Assembly (NCBI GenBank): GCA_944548615.1
Contig: OX155955.1
Span: 2,682,340-2,746,339 of the forward strand
From: Micropterix aruncella
Taxonomy: Eukaryota; Arthropoda; Insecta; Lepidoptera; Micropterigidae
DNA: 64,000 nt
Direction: 5' to 3'
In this document: positions 22,061 through 57,077 of the stretch, in pieces
How the letters are laid out: the number at the start of each line of letters is the position of its first letter
Position numbering within the stretch: the first letter of the stretch is position 1
The notes under the pieces: model-generated
Told to the model about the DNA's origin: nothing
What the model saw: the letters and a program-made list of their open reading frames with translations, nothing else
Databases searched by the model: none
Translations under genes and position numbers: made by a program

Positions 22061-22464
22061 CAACCCTCAAAATGCACTTACGGAAATAGGAAATAAATTA
22101 AAAACAAAGTGGCTGAAAAAAAATTATATTTTATGAGAAATCATAATTTACAATATTGATCAGTCATTCATCCACAAGCGTACTCTTAAGCCTAAAAGTT
22201 CACAATCGCGCACAGAAAATAAAGCAACATTAGACTATTTATAATATAAATTTTTAGCAATATTTCCATAATACGCCAAACTCAAAAACGGTAGTAGGTA
22301 AAATGATTAAAGTCAGACACGCTCGAGTCCACATTATTAATATACATAGCTCCGTACAAATACTTCAATTTTAGGGTTTACAGTACCGCTACGACCGAAT
22401 TGTGCATACAATATACATAGTTTATATACGGAATCGGACCCGTGGTTTTGGTCTATCAAATCAG

Positions 22465-22540
22465 TGCTCCGCAACCTTTTCTGACTCACGGCACACTGAA
22501 CCTCTTCCAAGAATTCCTCATCACCAGATTCTCTCATGAT
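22465..22540 (+). mobile_element. hAT terminal fragment
   Basis: It begins CAGTGCTCCGCAACCTTTT followed by GACTCACGGCACACTGAA, a layout common at hAT element ends. It is cut by the TTAA element at 22541. Confidence 0.4.
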
Positions 22541-22763
22541 TTAACCCTTAGAGAGCCAGCCATAGGAATGAAACTCACGACGGCATGTTTTCAACCCTCG
22601 AAAATTTGATTGTAGGGGTGGTATGCATACTAATTTATTACCATGGGTTACTTAATGAAGGCTACTTATCCGCATATAAATGCATAAATACGAAGATCGG
22701 CCGCCCGCAATTTGACACAACAGAAAACCCACTGATCAACGGTGTTGGCATTCCAGTGGTTAA
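22541..22763 (+). mobile_element. TTAA-flanked MITE, family P4, copy 1
   Basis: TTAA occurs at 22541-22544 and 22760-22763, with ends CCCTTAGAGAGCC and CCACTGGAATGCC (inwards). Related copies lie at about 23337-23571 (same strand), 48999-49225 and 55480-55695 (opposite strand). Confidence 0.6.
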
Positions 22764-22867
22764 TAATGTTGACGATATGAATGCATTCACTCATTGTTTG
22801 CGTTAGCTTTTCTGGCAAGTTCGTTACCATATTTTTTAGTGGCATTGTATGACATCTTCATCAACAA

Positions 22868-23125
22868 AACGTTTGTTTGTTTCAACTCATTATTGTGAAA
22901 TTTCACAATGGGTGGCTTATCTGACTATCTGTTACAACCAACCATACGATGTTCTTCAACCATAAGTATTGTTATGTGTGTGTATAAAATTTTGCATCTT
23001 GTTATCGTATTAGATTGACAGAAGTGAAAATGCAATTCCCATGCAAAATGGTGACCCAGCCGGGAATCAATCCCGGAATCTTACATGTAAGATCAGCCGT
23101 CAGCCACTATGCCACAAGCTCACAT
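22868..23125 (-). repeat. tRNA-derived SINE, copy 3
   Basis: On the minus strand it starts with a tRNA-like head whose B-box reads GGGATTGATTCCCGG, continues with a CACCATTTT..ATGGGAATTGC body and ends in the (GTTT)n-complement tail ACAAACAAACG. The matching copies at 57078 and 58232 define the family. Confidence 0.6.
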
Positions 23126-23336
23126 GTACGATGGCTAACAATATATTACTCTCTGTTTTTGTTATTTATAGATTCATCGATATTCAAAGAAAATTTCTCA
23201 GTCATTTTTAGATTGACTATAAATTTTTAGTAGGTACAATTAAAATCAATGGTACAATGCAGCAATTATTGTTTTACCGATTCCGATTATTTTGAAGTTT
23301 TATTAAGTACATGCTTAAGGGTCTAACACACTAATC

Positions 23337-23571
23337 TTAGCTCTAAGAAAGCCAGCAGTGGCAATGAAACTCACAACAGCATGTTTTCAACACTCGAACA
23401 TTTATTTGTAGGTGTTAGTGCATGCATACTAATATATAACGGTGGCTTATTCAATTTAGGCAACTTTAACCGCATATTATTGCGCAATTACATAAATACG
23501 GAGATTGGCAGCCTGCGAATCGTCACAACAGAAAAAGGACCGATCGGTGGTATTGGCATTCCAGCGGTTAA
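23337..23571 (+). mobile_element. TTAA-type MITE, family P4, copy 2
   Basis: It aligns with 22541-22763 over its length (AATGAAACTCAC, GCATGTTTTCAAC, GGCATTCCAG.GGTTAA). The left TTAA is mutated. Confidence 0.55.
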
Positions 23572-24244
23572 GCATCGACTCGTGCTTAAATAATGCTTTT
23601 GAGTACCTGTTTTCATTCTAGTCTGAGAATGCTTAAAAAATGGCTCAAGCCAAGTATCCCATTGACGGTGCTTAAGCAGTCCACGCGTTCGACACGTTTA
23701 CGTAGTATTTTTGCATATTTTGTTGCCTTCTGGCGTGCTTTTATCAGTCTACCGCCCTTGATTCTTGAATTTGATTTGTTTTGCAATTAGATTGGACATT
23801 TTGAGGATATTCGAACAACTTGGCTGGATTTCGATCAAAACGACAAATCTAAATGGCGCCCGGCTACACGGTATATTATTTTAATGGCAGCGTTTAGCTA
23901 ATAGGTTGAAAGAAAGCTCAATGACAAACGAATAAACATAATGGGAATATGCATATAACATTTTAGGAAAATTTTCTTCGTTTTGTGTGCTCTTAAAATC
24001 GTCTCTCAGATGCTTAGAACTTATTAGATATTTTCTGCAATTCGTTGAGATTCAGGAAATGGATATTATTGCACCAATATTGTCGAGGGTCAAAGCTTAG
24101 GTTTGTGTCTATTTAGACTCTGCTTTGTCTTGAGCGATGTTCTTTGAAATATTCAACAAATCCTAATCCTCTGCTGCTCCTAATCGTTTTTCGCAAGCAC
24201 TCCAGGTGCCATTGCCTAGTCTTTCAGAGGAAAAATTAGCACAG

Positions 24245-24530
24245 CGTACCAAGTTAGAACAGTAAACGAATTCTCGTGTGCAAGGCGTTGCGGGGATAGG
24301 GCGCGAAGTAAGTGAGCAGAGCGATACGTTATGCCAAATGCCTGTAGTTGGAATTACGCACGGGTGGGGGTTGTCGAAATTCTCGAACGTTTAAATATCT
24401 TCATCGGCGGAGTGGTGAATTTCATTGTCGGCACGGACGACGCTTGTGGTACAATGTCTAGTAATCGTATTACGATTTGTGATAGCCGTTAGGATTCGTG
24501 ACATCACTCGCTTTGATTAATATTTTTTTT
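24245..24530 (+). repeat. Repeat family A, copy 3
   Basis: It runs from AGTTAGAACAGTAAACG through GCAAGGCGTTGCGGGGATAG, GTTGTCGAAATTCTCGAACG, CATCGGCGGA and a final GCTACTGTCTGTG. It matches both halves of the interrupted copy at 35195-36395. Confidence 0.65.
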
Positions 24531-24628
24531 AAAGAATAGCTACTGTCTGTGATTTGAAATTGGTCATCTGACCATAATCGAATTTGTTGTGATGTTTAAT
24601 TAGTGCAAGCATGAGATCTATGCGTGTC

Positions 24629-24997
24629 GTTTCCAGGAAAAAAATCCAGAAGTATTTTTCTCAACGGTTTTATATGTATTTTTAGACGCTGAATCCGATT
24701 TTTAACTTTGCGACTTCGCCAGAGTTGCCATTTTTGAATACGCTTTAGCGGCAGTTTGGTACATCGGAGGAATTAAACCAATAGATATGAATTGAAATTG
24801 TATCTGCTCTAATTTTGTTTTAAATAATCGTTATCAAAAATTGCTCTATTTGTGAATTATAAGCGAAAAACAAAATGAAATGCGATTCCTGAAGTTAGCT
24901 CACCTCTGGCGAGACTGCAGTTGAAAATCGGATTCAGCGTCCAATAATACATATAAAACGGTTGAGAAAAATACTTCCGGATTTTTTTCCTGACAAA
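24629..24997. mobile_element. Foldback MITE with arms of about 85 bases
   Basis: The left arm contains CCAGGAAAAAAATCCAGAAG, TCTCAACGGTTTTATATGTA and GACGCTGAATCCGATTTT. The right arm is its inverted copy with few mismatches. The interior is AT-rich and non-coding. Confidence 0.75.
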
Positions 24998-25026
24998 CCC
25001 CCATATGCTTGGGCTAATAAGAGGCC

Positions 25027-25611
25027 AATGCCTCAATTCTCCTTTCTATAGAACTTGGTTTCTCTTTAATCTGTAAACCACATTGGTTTGATTAGCAGCT
25101 CTGCTGCGAGGGGATTTGGATGGGATGCCAATCGTTCAGCATGTTTGATTTTGTATCGCTCAATTTCTGCGGCAATGGTTGGGGACTTTCAGATAGTCTT
25201 GAGTTTCATCATTTCGTGTAACCGCGATGCATTCGCAATATCCCAGAGGATACTATTCTGCAAGCGCTGTAGAGAGAGTATGTTACTTTTGCTTGCTACA
25301 CCCCACAGTTGAATGCCGTACAACCATATAGGCTTAGTACAGTTATAGATGAACAGTTTGTTGTCATCACATAGAATTGAGTTTCTTCCCATGAGCCAAT
25401 GCAGATTACGGTATTTAAGCTTCACCTCATCCCTCGAGTGTTTAATGTGGGGTTTCCAAGTGAGACGTCTGTCTAGGTGAAATCCAAGATATTTCAGTGT
25501 TATTACATAGCAGCATGCCCGGGATTTTGATTTTTTATGATTTAGGAGCGTTTTTATAGCCTGTTTTGTTTTTTTTTCCTGTGCATAATTGGAAATTAAT
25601 CTAAACAACAA
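25027..25611 (-). pseudogene. C-terminal part of a jockey-like non-LTR retrotransposon ORF2
   Basis: A 140-codon minus-strand frame contains KYLGFHLDRRLTWKPHI, LHWLMGRNS and IWLYGIQLWGVASKSNI, the thumb region that follows the reverse transcriptase of jockey-clade elements. Further codons after a stop (IERYKIKHAERLASHPN) extend the similarity to the usual C-terminus. The catalytic palm domain is absent and the frame is broken. Confidence 0.75.
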
Positions 25612-25955
25612 TCGACGACTCAGATTAATCAGGAAAACACAAATAATAGTCGATTAATCGATAATGCATCTAGCATTAGCTGGTAATGGAACTTAATTCC
25701 TTAATTTCACTGGATCCATGCAACAATTGAACAATTTCTATGCATTCACGCTTTATCAGTGATTCAAGAATAGAATGTGGTTTTTTCCTAACATGCAATA
25801 AAATTTTCAAAATGGCGACGTACCTAGCTTTTAAAGCATCGTCAGAAACTCCGATGAATGCTTACATTTTTATTATTTTTTATTTCAACCTTTACACCGC
25901 TTATGGTAACGGCTCATCTTACTGTCTAATGACAATTATCTTACAAGTTTTTATA

Positions 25956-26036
25956 ACACCACATTGCAGTGTTCAGAAGGTCACCCGTCCAAGTACTGAC
26001 GACGCCCGATGCTGCTTAACTTCGATGATCTGACTG
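25956..26036 (-). rRNA. 5S rRNA-like fragment (pseudogene or 5S-derived SINE head)
   Basis: The plus strand reads GGTCACCCGTCCAAGTACTG, then GACGCCCGATGCTGCTTAAC and TTCGATGATCTGAC, the complement of the conserved 3' two-thirds of eukaryotic 5S rRNA including the internal promoter region. The 5' third is missing and several conserved positions differ, so this is not a functional gene. Confidence 0.65.
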
Positions 26037-27589
26037 ACATTACAAAATTGCCTGTTTCTGATTTTGACTTGAAAATTGAAATATTGCTTGTCCTTATTTG
26101 CATTATTGAAATGATGAATCAGCTTACTTGGCACCAACTGTTTTATTAGACAGCTATTCTCTGCAAATAACGCATGTTAAACGTAACGAATATACTGCCT
26201 TTTATTATTTTTTATCAGCACTGCCCGTACTAGGTCCGCCATCATTCGTCGATGATAGCTACTTCTGCAAACTTGTCCATAATGTAAATAGTACAAAAAA
26301 CAAACTTTCAATGCATCCCGCTCTGTCTAATGTCTCGGCTACCATAAGTAAAACACGATTTAAAAATCGAGGCACAACAGTGTGCTGCGGTACAGTGGTT
26401 GCGAAGCACTGCATTAAACGACCGTTCATAGTTTCAATCGAGCGGTCGCCCTAAACGGGTGGTCGCCGTTAGCCTTAACATTAAAAATGCAAAAAAACAC
26501 AACTAGTACAAATTGTTTTCCGCTCCGTACATTCAGCCGGTTAGAATCGCAAAAAGTAAAAGATAAATATTACGATATAGGACGGTACGGTAAAAGCTCA
26601 CCGATTCGTCGCAGAATGTATCCTCCCGAATAACGAGCATTTACCGTACTCCCCCTATGATGGCACATCGCAAACGTTTCATTTTCAGTTGTATATTCAT
26701 CCACACTTCGTCGTATAATAAAATTGTAACTAAAACAGGCGATTTGGCCTATACCTTCGATAGTAAAAACATAAATCTCAATGGTAAGTTTGATGCGTTT
26801 AAAAATAAAACTTGGACTATTTCTTAAACGTTTAAATGGTATTACAATAAACATGGGTAAACAGCTACGCAAAGCGATAACAGACAAAACATTGAATTTC
26901 GTGAAGTGCATGCAAACGAATCGGTTAGATTTTAGATTCTAGCGAAAAGCTCTTCGTGGAAAAGTCTCTGTTTATTCATCGGAACTTAAAAGATGCGGAT
27001 TAATATATTATCATTAATACTTTATTACCCTTCACCTCGATCAATTCCCTCTTTTTCTTAATTTTGAGAAAAAAAATGGCGGATATTATTAAATTACATC
27101 ACAAGTATATTTCGAAATAAATTAATAAATGTTTGTATAGTAAAATTAATCGAGCGTAATGCTAATCATGACTGGCACGCATACTATGATATAAAAACGC
27201 GGCAGGGTTGGCAATGTATATTCATCACACGCTCCGAGCGACGGCCCACACGTGCAGAAGCCGGTGCCCTAAACAAACTAAATACACTTTCTCTTAACAA
27301 AAAAAGCTCCTTTATACAAAAATATCTAAGGGAGGAATAGAAATCGCTCATCGAGAGGTATAAAAAATATTCAGATCGGAAGAGTGAGACGAGAGGAATT
27401 GCCTTCATCGAGTAAAGTCTACCCTCGAGCGCCGCGTCGCGGAGAAATCGAGCGACCGTAAAAAATATCACAAGACGGACAGTAAGTAGTAAACTGGCGA
27501 GCAAAAGGCCGGCGCCATCTCTACAATACGATGCGATGACTGAACATTTCGTCAGATCTCTTTAAATTTTCTAAATAAACTTAGCTTTA
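26037..27589. other. Intergenic stretch, nothing recognised
   Basis: Short open frames on both strands (for example 26570-26911 and 27184-27504) lack protein-like features. There are no clear terminal repeats. Confidence 0.4.
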
Positions 27590-28225
27590 AAGCTGATCTA
27601 CATTGAGTCAATTACTGACTTCAAACAAAACAAGTCAGCGCTGACCATACTGTCATTGTGTAAATTGATTTTGTCAGTACAGCACTGTCGCATCAGCGTC
27701 GACAGCGGTACTGATTAAACGCCAAAGTCAGTAGTTGGTCAGTCGCTGGCACTGTGTTGTAGGGTGTCGTCGCGCCGTATGGAAAATTTTAACTAGCGAA
27801 AATGACACATTTTTCCCGACTAACTTCAATAACAGGCGTACACCTTGAAGAAAAACCTACAAGTGACTGACTGTTTGTAAACAGTATGAGTCAGTTCTCA
27901 AGACCAGCACTAACGCCTATAAAGGCTGATTTACAATGAAATAGTTACTGGCTTCAAACAAACAAAATTGATTCCAAGTCAGTACAGCACTGTCGCGAGC
28001 GGTACTGACCGCGTGTAAATGCCGAAGTTAGTAGTTGGTCAGTCGCAGGCACAGCGTTGTAGTAATGTTGCGCCGTATGGAAAATTTTAACTAGCAAAAT
28101 GACGTATTTTTCCTGACTGACTTCAATAACGTGCATACACCCTGAAGAAATGACTGTATTTAATTAGTATGAGTCGGTTCTTGGTGCCGGCACTGATGCC
28201 TATAACTGACTCAATGTAAATCTAC
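27590..28225. repeat. Tandem pair of AGTCAG-type elements
   Basis: Two related units (about 27590-27925 and 27926-28225) share CAGTACAGCACTGTCGC, GTAGTTGGTCAGTCGC, CGCCGTATGGAAAATTTTAA and TGACTTCAATAAC. The outer ends are inverted: CTACATTGAGTCAATTAC on the left and, read inwards, GATTTACATTGAGTCAGTTA on the right. A related piece is at 56341-56517. Confidence 0.65.
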
Positions 28226-28381
28226 ACTTATACTGTTGATTTTACGAATGGTTCAGCTCTTTTGCTTGCCAGTAGTTAATTATTAACGGTAGACGAAACG
28301 CAGACCGACGCTAGTCTTTAGCACAAGCCGACCGGAACACACTTCAATTCCGAGGGTCCATTAATGCATTACTTTTTGTGT

Positions 28382-28387
28382 TTTATT
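28382..28387 (-). terminator. Candidate Gq-alpha poly(A) signal for exon 8A
   Basis: AATAAA on the minus strand, about 185 bases after the stop codon of terminal exon 8A. Confidence 0.5.
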
Positions 28388-28572
28388 ATGAAAACTCATT
28401 TTCGATGAAGTTATGCGGGTTAAAATGACTTAAAGCTATGTCATCATCCATGTATGTATGTATATTTACATTTTACGCGTATATATACATACATATATAA
28501 TATGAATTCATTACAAAACCACACGATAATAGTTCTTGTTTATGTTCACTTTCACATTCCCGATTGGATCCC

Positions 28573-52982
<24,410 letters not shown>

Positions 52983-53060
52983 GGCTCCTGCGACCTTCAC
53001 TCTCTACTCCGAGCCGAGAGCCCGACTGTGAGGCCTTTCAACCAAGGCACGGGGCCCCTG

Positions 53061-53694
53061 CAAATGAAAAACTTTACGTCAGATTTCTGTTGAGATTTCC
53101 ATTCGAACAGTACTGCAAATTTAAAGGAAATTGTTGAGGGGTAAAAAGAAAGGAGATATCACATTGACTACATCTTGAATGGGGAGCTTTAGGAAAGCTC
53201 AAAAGCATTTCTGTATCAAGGAACAATAATCAAATCTATCTTCACAAAGTTCATTCGAGATACTAACAGGTGACACTTAACATTTTCATGATACAAAATG
53301 ATTGAATATTCAAGAAACTAGAAGTCCAACGAGCACACAAGCACACACATCATAGCAAAGTCTCAAAGTTGAAACACGAGACTCTTCATTAACCACTGCA
53401 TTCGCCAGACCTTGCTCCAACAGACTTCCAGGTAGAGGCCGCACAAGTGACATTGAAACTGTGGCCAGACTAGAGATGATAAAATCCGTCCAAATCTGAT
53501 AGTAAAGGAGCGAGGTTAAGCCTCTGTTTGACATACGCAAAAACACAGCACATCTGCAAAGACATTACACCTGAGCAGTTAAGTCTTTCTCACATGAGGC
53601 GATTAAAAGAAAACCAATTCACAACTCAAAAATGCAACCAACCACAATGGCACACAATATATTTTAACTAGGGATGCAACCAATTACATTAATA
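53061..53694. other. Upstream of the Gq-alpha coding region, nothing recognised
   Basis: Probably still in the 5' intron of Gq-alpha, given the splice acceptor at 53058. No element identified. Confidence 0.35.
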
Positions 53695-54345
53695 GATTAC
53701 AATTAGCAATGATCTAAAATGGGAAAAACACGCAATCGCTAAAAGAGCCAACTCTATTCTCCATCTGATAAGGAAGGCTTTCCAACATCTGTCGATAGAT
53801 GTGTTTTTAAAGAGATTTACAAGGCATATGCGAGATCTATTCTTGCGTATGTCTATCATCTCTGGAACCCGTACTTATGCAGATCTAATGTCCTTGAAAA
53901 GGTGCAACCTAGAGAATAAAAATTATGAAGATCGCTTGGAATTACTTGGACTGACTACTCTCAAATAAAGAAGACATAGAAGGAACTTGATTGAAATATA
54001 TAAAATTGTCACAAATTATTACGATGCATCTGGGCTAAAAAATATTAAAAATTTAACGTCGACACAATTTTTTAGCATCACAAAGTGAAATCAATGTAAA
54101 TCTCAACGTGAGTCACACTCAACTGTGAAAATTTTTAATGTATTCGTCTTAAGAACGTCCTGCAAAATAGAGTGGTGCACTCGAGGAATAAACTACCATT
54201 TGAAGTGATTGCAAGCTCTGTCAATCAATTTAAAAACAAGACTACATTTGTACATAAAAACTTGTCAATATTGTTTATGACTAGCTTTACACGAACTGAG
54301 ATCTGGACGTATCAGCAAAGCTGCCTGACCAGAATAAATAATAAA
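53695..54345 (+). pseudogene. 3' part of a CR1-like non-LTR retrotransposon, copy 2
   Basis: It aligns with 32855-33440 and 33742-33815, including the 3' untranslated sequence TGTTTATGACTAGCTTTAC and GGACGTATCAGCAAAGCTGC. Frames are broken. It shows the empty site for the MITE inserted in copy 1. Confidence 0.75.
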
Positions 54346-54707
54346 ATAAAAAATCAATGATTATCGGTGTTTGCGATTAATTGTAATTGGAATTTGTTGC
54401 CCCAATTATTTAAATTATTTAAGCAGCAGGCTAAGAAAATACTGATAAATCTTATAAAAAATCGAAATGTTAAATTATCTGAATATAAGTTTCCTCTGAA
54501 CAACTCGGCGTTGTCAAATATTCCAGGGAACAGCCCTCAAGAAGTTTTATTTATGCAAATCTCTTACTCACAACAATATTGGCGCAATAATAGCCATTAC
54601 TAAAATCTCAAGAAAATTGCACAAAAATACGTCCCATTTAGGATCAGTATAGTATCTGAGAAACTATTTTTAACAGTTGGATGTATTTTAGAGTGTCTTA
54701 AGAAATA

Positions 54708-55196
54708 GACCTTCACCTGATAACTCACAAATCAACTATACTATCTAGGGCCAGTGCCGTTAGTTAGTTTGACTGGGCTTTTTCCCGCACTTGGCCTCTT
54801 GATTGGGCCGTTGTGCGTGGCTCATGTTTCCATTTATGTTACTCCAGCCAACCCAGGCTGTCCCAGAAGGTTAGCAGCCTGTTTGGGTTGCTACAGGCCT
54901 CCGGGAGAGATGCTGGAGATTGTAGTATACTTGCCCGTTGCTCTGCCACGCTCCTGCATTCCATGAGCACATGCTGTGGCGTTTCTTCTTCCTCCATGCA
55001 TCCTCTGCATAGAGGGCTGTCTGTCACACCTATGGTAAACAGGTGTTTGTTTAGGGGACAGTGGCCTGTCATAGTACCTATGACTTTACGGATTTTGTCC
55101 CTTTTTAATCTGGTGAGGTTGCGGGCAAGTTTACCTTCAATAGACCTTCACCTAATAACTCACAAATCAACTATACTACCTAGGGCCAGTGCCGTT
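54708..55196 (-). pseudogene. Non-LTR retrotransposon C-terminus flanked by 57-base direct repeats
   Basis: Minus-strand codons read LARNLTRLKRDKIRKVIGTM, then TGHCPLNKHLFTIGV, CRGCMEEEETPQHVLMEC and SLPEACSNPNRLLTFW, the zinc-knuckle C-terminus of RNase H-bearing LINEs. The sequence ATAGACCTTCACCT.ATAACT through GGGCCAGTGCCGTTA occurs on both sides (54708-54764 and 55139-55196). Confidence 0.75.
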
Positions 55197-55354
55197 AATA
55201 GGGTTACAAAATAGAAGGATTTGGGCATAACGATAGTGAGCGATCTGAAGTTTAGAATTAACAGGCAGGCAGATTAAGCTGATGAGCCTGAGTCCGTGTT
55301 TGCATTACAGTTTTTTTGGCAATGGGTTTTAAAAAAGGTGTAATACCCAGAAAG

Positions 55355-55440
55355 ACTCTGCAGATTGCAACTGGCCACACTCAAGGATCGTCAGATCAGA
55401 GATATCATTGAGACGTATAAGATCCTCAATGGATGCTATA
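55355..55440 (+). pseudogene. Short CR1-like LINE fragment
   Basis: It encodes LATLKDRQIRDIIETYKILN, which corresponds to the LGLTTIKQ..RGDLIETYKI block of CR1-like elements. Confidence 0.5.
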
Positions 55441-55479
55441 ATTGTCCCGAGTTGTCTTCAATCTTTATCCATTGGAATA

Positions 55480-55695
55480 CCATTCCCCACCGATTGGTGA
55501 TTTTTCTAATTGTGACAAATCGCAGGTGGCCGATCTCCATATTTAGCAATTATATGCGGTAAAAGTTGCTTTCATTGAATAAGCCACCGTTAAATATTAG
55601 TATGCATGCACTAACACCCCCTACAAACAAATTCTCTAGGGTTGAAATCATGCCGCCATGAGTTTCATTTCCATGGATGGCTTTCTAAGGGTTAA
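55480..55695 (-). mobile_element. TTAA-type MITE, family P4, copy 4
   Basis: The right end GGATGGCTTTCTAAGGGTTAA matches the left end of 22541-22763 in inverted orientation. TTAGTATGCATGCACTAACA and ACAAACAAATTCTCTAGGG are shared. The left TTAA is not preserved. Confidence 0.55.
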
Positions 55696-55891
55696 GCGGA
55701 ACCATATGCATCATCTGCGAGGACTCGATTTCAAACTGGAGAAAACACTAAAGTTAACTAGACTGTGGACCACCCAGTTTACCTGCTGAAGTGGTTGAAA
55801 AATAGACTAGACATACATTTATAAAATCGAAGACTATCGCGGTTGTTTGACATTATAAATAAGATAGAAAACGAATCTACCGCGTGAAATA

Positions 55892-56248
55892 ATACCACTG
55901 CAAACCCCGGGTGTGTATAAAGTCGAATGCAGTTGCAGTCTAGCCTACGTTGGACAAACGAAACGGCCCATAGCCACGCGACTGGCAGAACACATCAAAG
56001 CTGTTAAAAAAGTTCAGCGAGAAAAATCGGCGATCTACGAACATATATTGGATAGCGGAAGTAACCAATGGATGCAGTTTCAAAACCCCATTGTGCTATC
56101 CAAGGAACAATTCTACTTTCCTCGTATGATCCGGGAAGTCATTGAAATAAGAAGAACCCCGAACTTCAATAGGAATGACGGCTACAAACTCTCTTCTACG
56201 TGGAACCCTCTTCTTAAAATGTTCCCGCCGCCAAACGCAAAGACGTAA
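55892..56248 (+). pseudogene. GIY-YIG endonuclease domain of a Penelope-like element
   Basis: About 118 codons are open. The GIY motif reads GVYKVECSC, the YIG motif AYVGQTKR, followed by RLAEHIKAVKK, SAIYEHILDSG, FPRMIREVIEIRR and NFNRNDGYKL up to the typical end SSTWNPLL. In the family this domain is the C-terminal endonuclease that follows the reverse transcriptase. The domain looks complete, although nothing upstream remains. Confidence 0.85.
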
Positions 56249-56340
56249 GACAGGATACAGTGAGTGTTGTGTGCAAGACGGATTTTCAAAATTCGCGCGC
56301 TCCGAGCCCGGCCCCCCACCACCGTTACAACCTGACATCA

Positions 56341-56517
56341 AAATATATAGATGTCATGATGGAATATTGAAGTCAGCATTGATGCGACAGCGCTGCACTG
56401 ACTTGAAACCAATTTACACAATGGCAGTAGCTGACTTATTTTGGTACAAAACAGGTCAGTGGTCAACGTTGACTTGCTTTGAATTTGAAGTCAGTAACTA
56501 AGTCAATGTAAATCAAT
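56341..56517. repeat. AGTCAG-type element, single copy
   Basis: Its right end (GAAGTCAGTAACTAAGTCAA followed by TGTAAATCAA) and internal GATGCGACAGCGCTGCACTG relate it to the tandem pair at 27590-28225. Confidence 0.5.
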
Positions 56518-57077
56518 TTACCGCGTGAAATTCGTAGCACCCGAGGTTTCGGTGACATTGCAGCCTCCGTTGTCCAGGGTAGACAGTCTACCGTCGACAG
56601 TCTACAACGGCGGCTGCAACGTCACCGAAACGTCGGGTGCTACAAATTTCATGCGGTAAATTCGTTTTCTAACCTATTTGTAATGTCAAACAACCGTGAT
56701 AGTCTTCGATTTTATAATGTAAATCAGCCTTTAAATATTGTGTAAACTATCATAAATTTTACTTTTGAACGGCATATTGTATCGATATGTAACGACATGA
56801 CAAAAATTGCATTACACCTTGGACAGTTTGTTTTTTTTTCCAAGCGCCACAGTTAACATTATTACAATGCATTGCAACCTAGATAAAATATTGTAAGTCA
56901 TTTTTATTGCCTTTAAATTTTGAAAAATGTTGCTTGCAATACTATGGTTTTTCAAAGACAATATTATGTTCCTTCAGGAAGAATAACTAATAATGCAATC
57001 ATTACCACTTGATTGAGCATTCTGACAATTTTTAATAGCATTTAATCCGTGATGCGGCGATGAGTAGAAATATGACT

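Larger units (their letters stand above)
55818..56714 (+). mobile_element. Penelope-like element, 3' part, with inverted terminal repeats
   Basis: A GIY-YIG endonuclease frame lies between inverted repeats: the left arm (55818-55890, AAAATCGAAGACTATCGCGG to CCGCGTGAAAT) and the right arm (56646-56714). The right repeat extends inwards through CACCGAAACGTCGGGTGC and is itself mirrored at 56517-56585, giving a second palindrome. An AGTCAG-type element is inserted at about 56341-56517. Penelope elements are known to carry terminal repeats in direct or inverted orientation. The reverse transcriptase is missing. Confidence 0.75.

Noticed and set aside
52983..53000. N-terminal extension of Gq-alpha (six residues before MECC)
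   Set aside because: The upstream codon at 53000 is GTG, not ATG, and insect Gq-alpha normally begins MECC.
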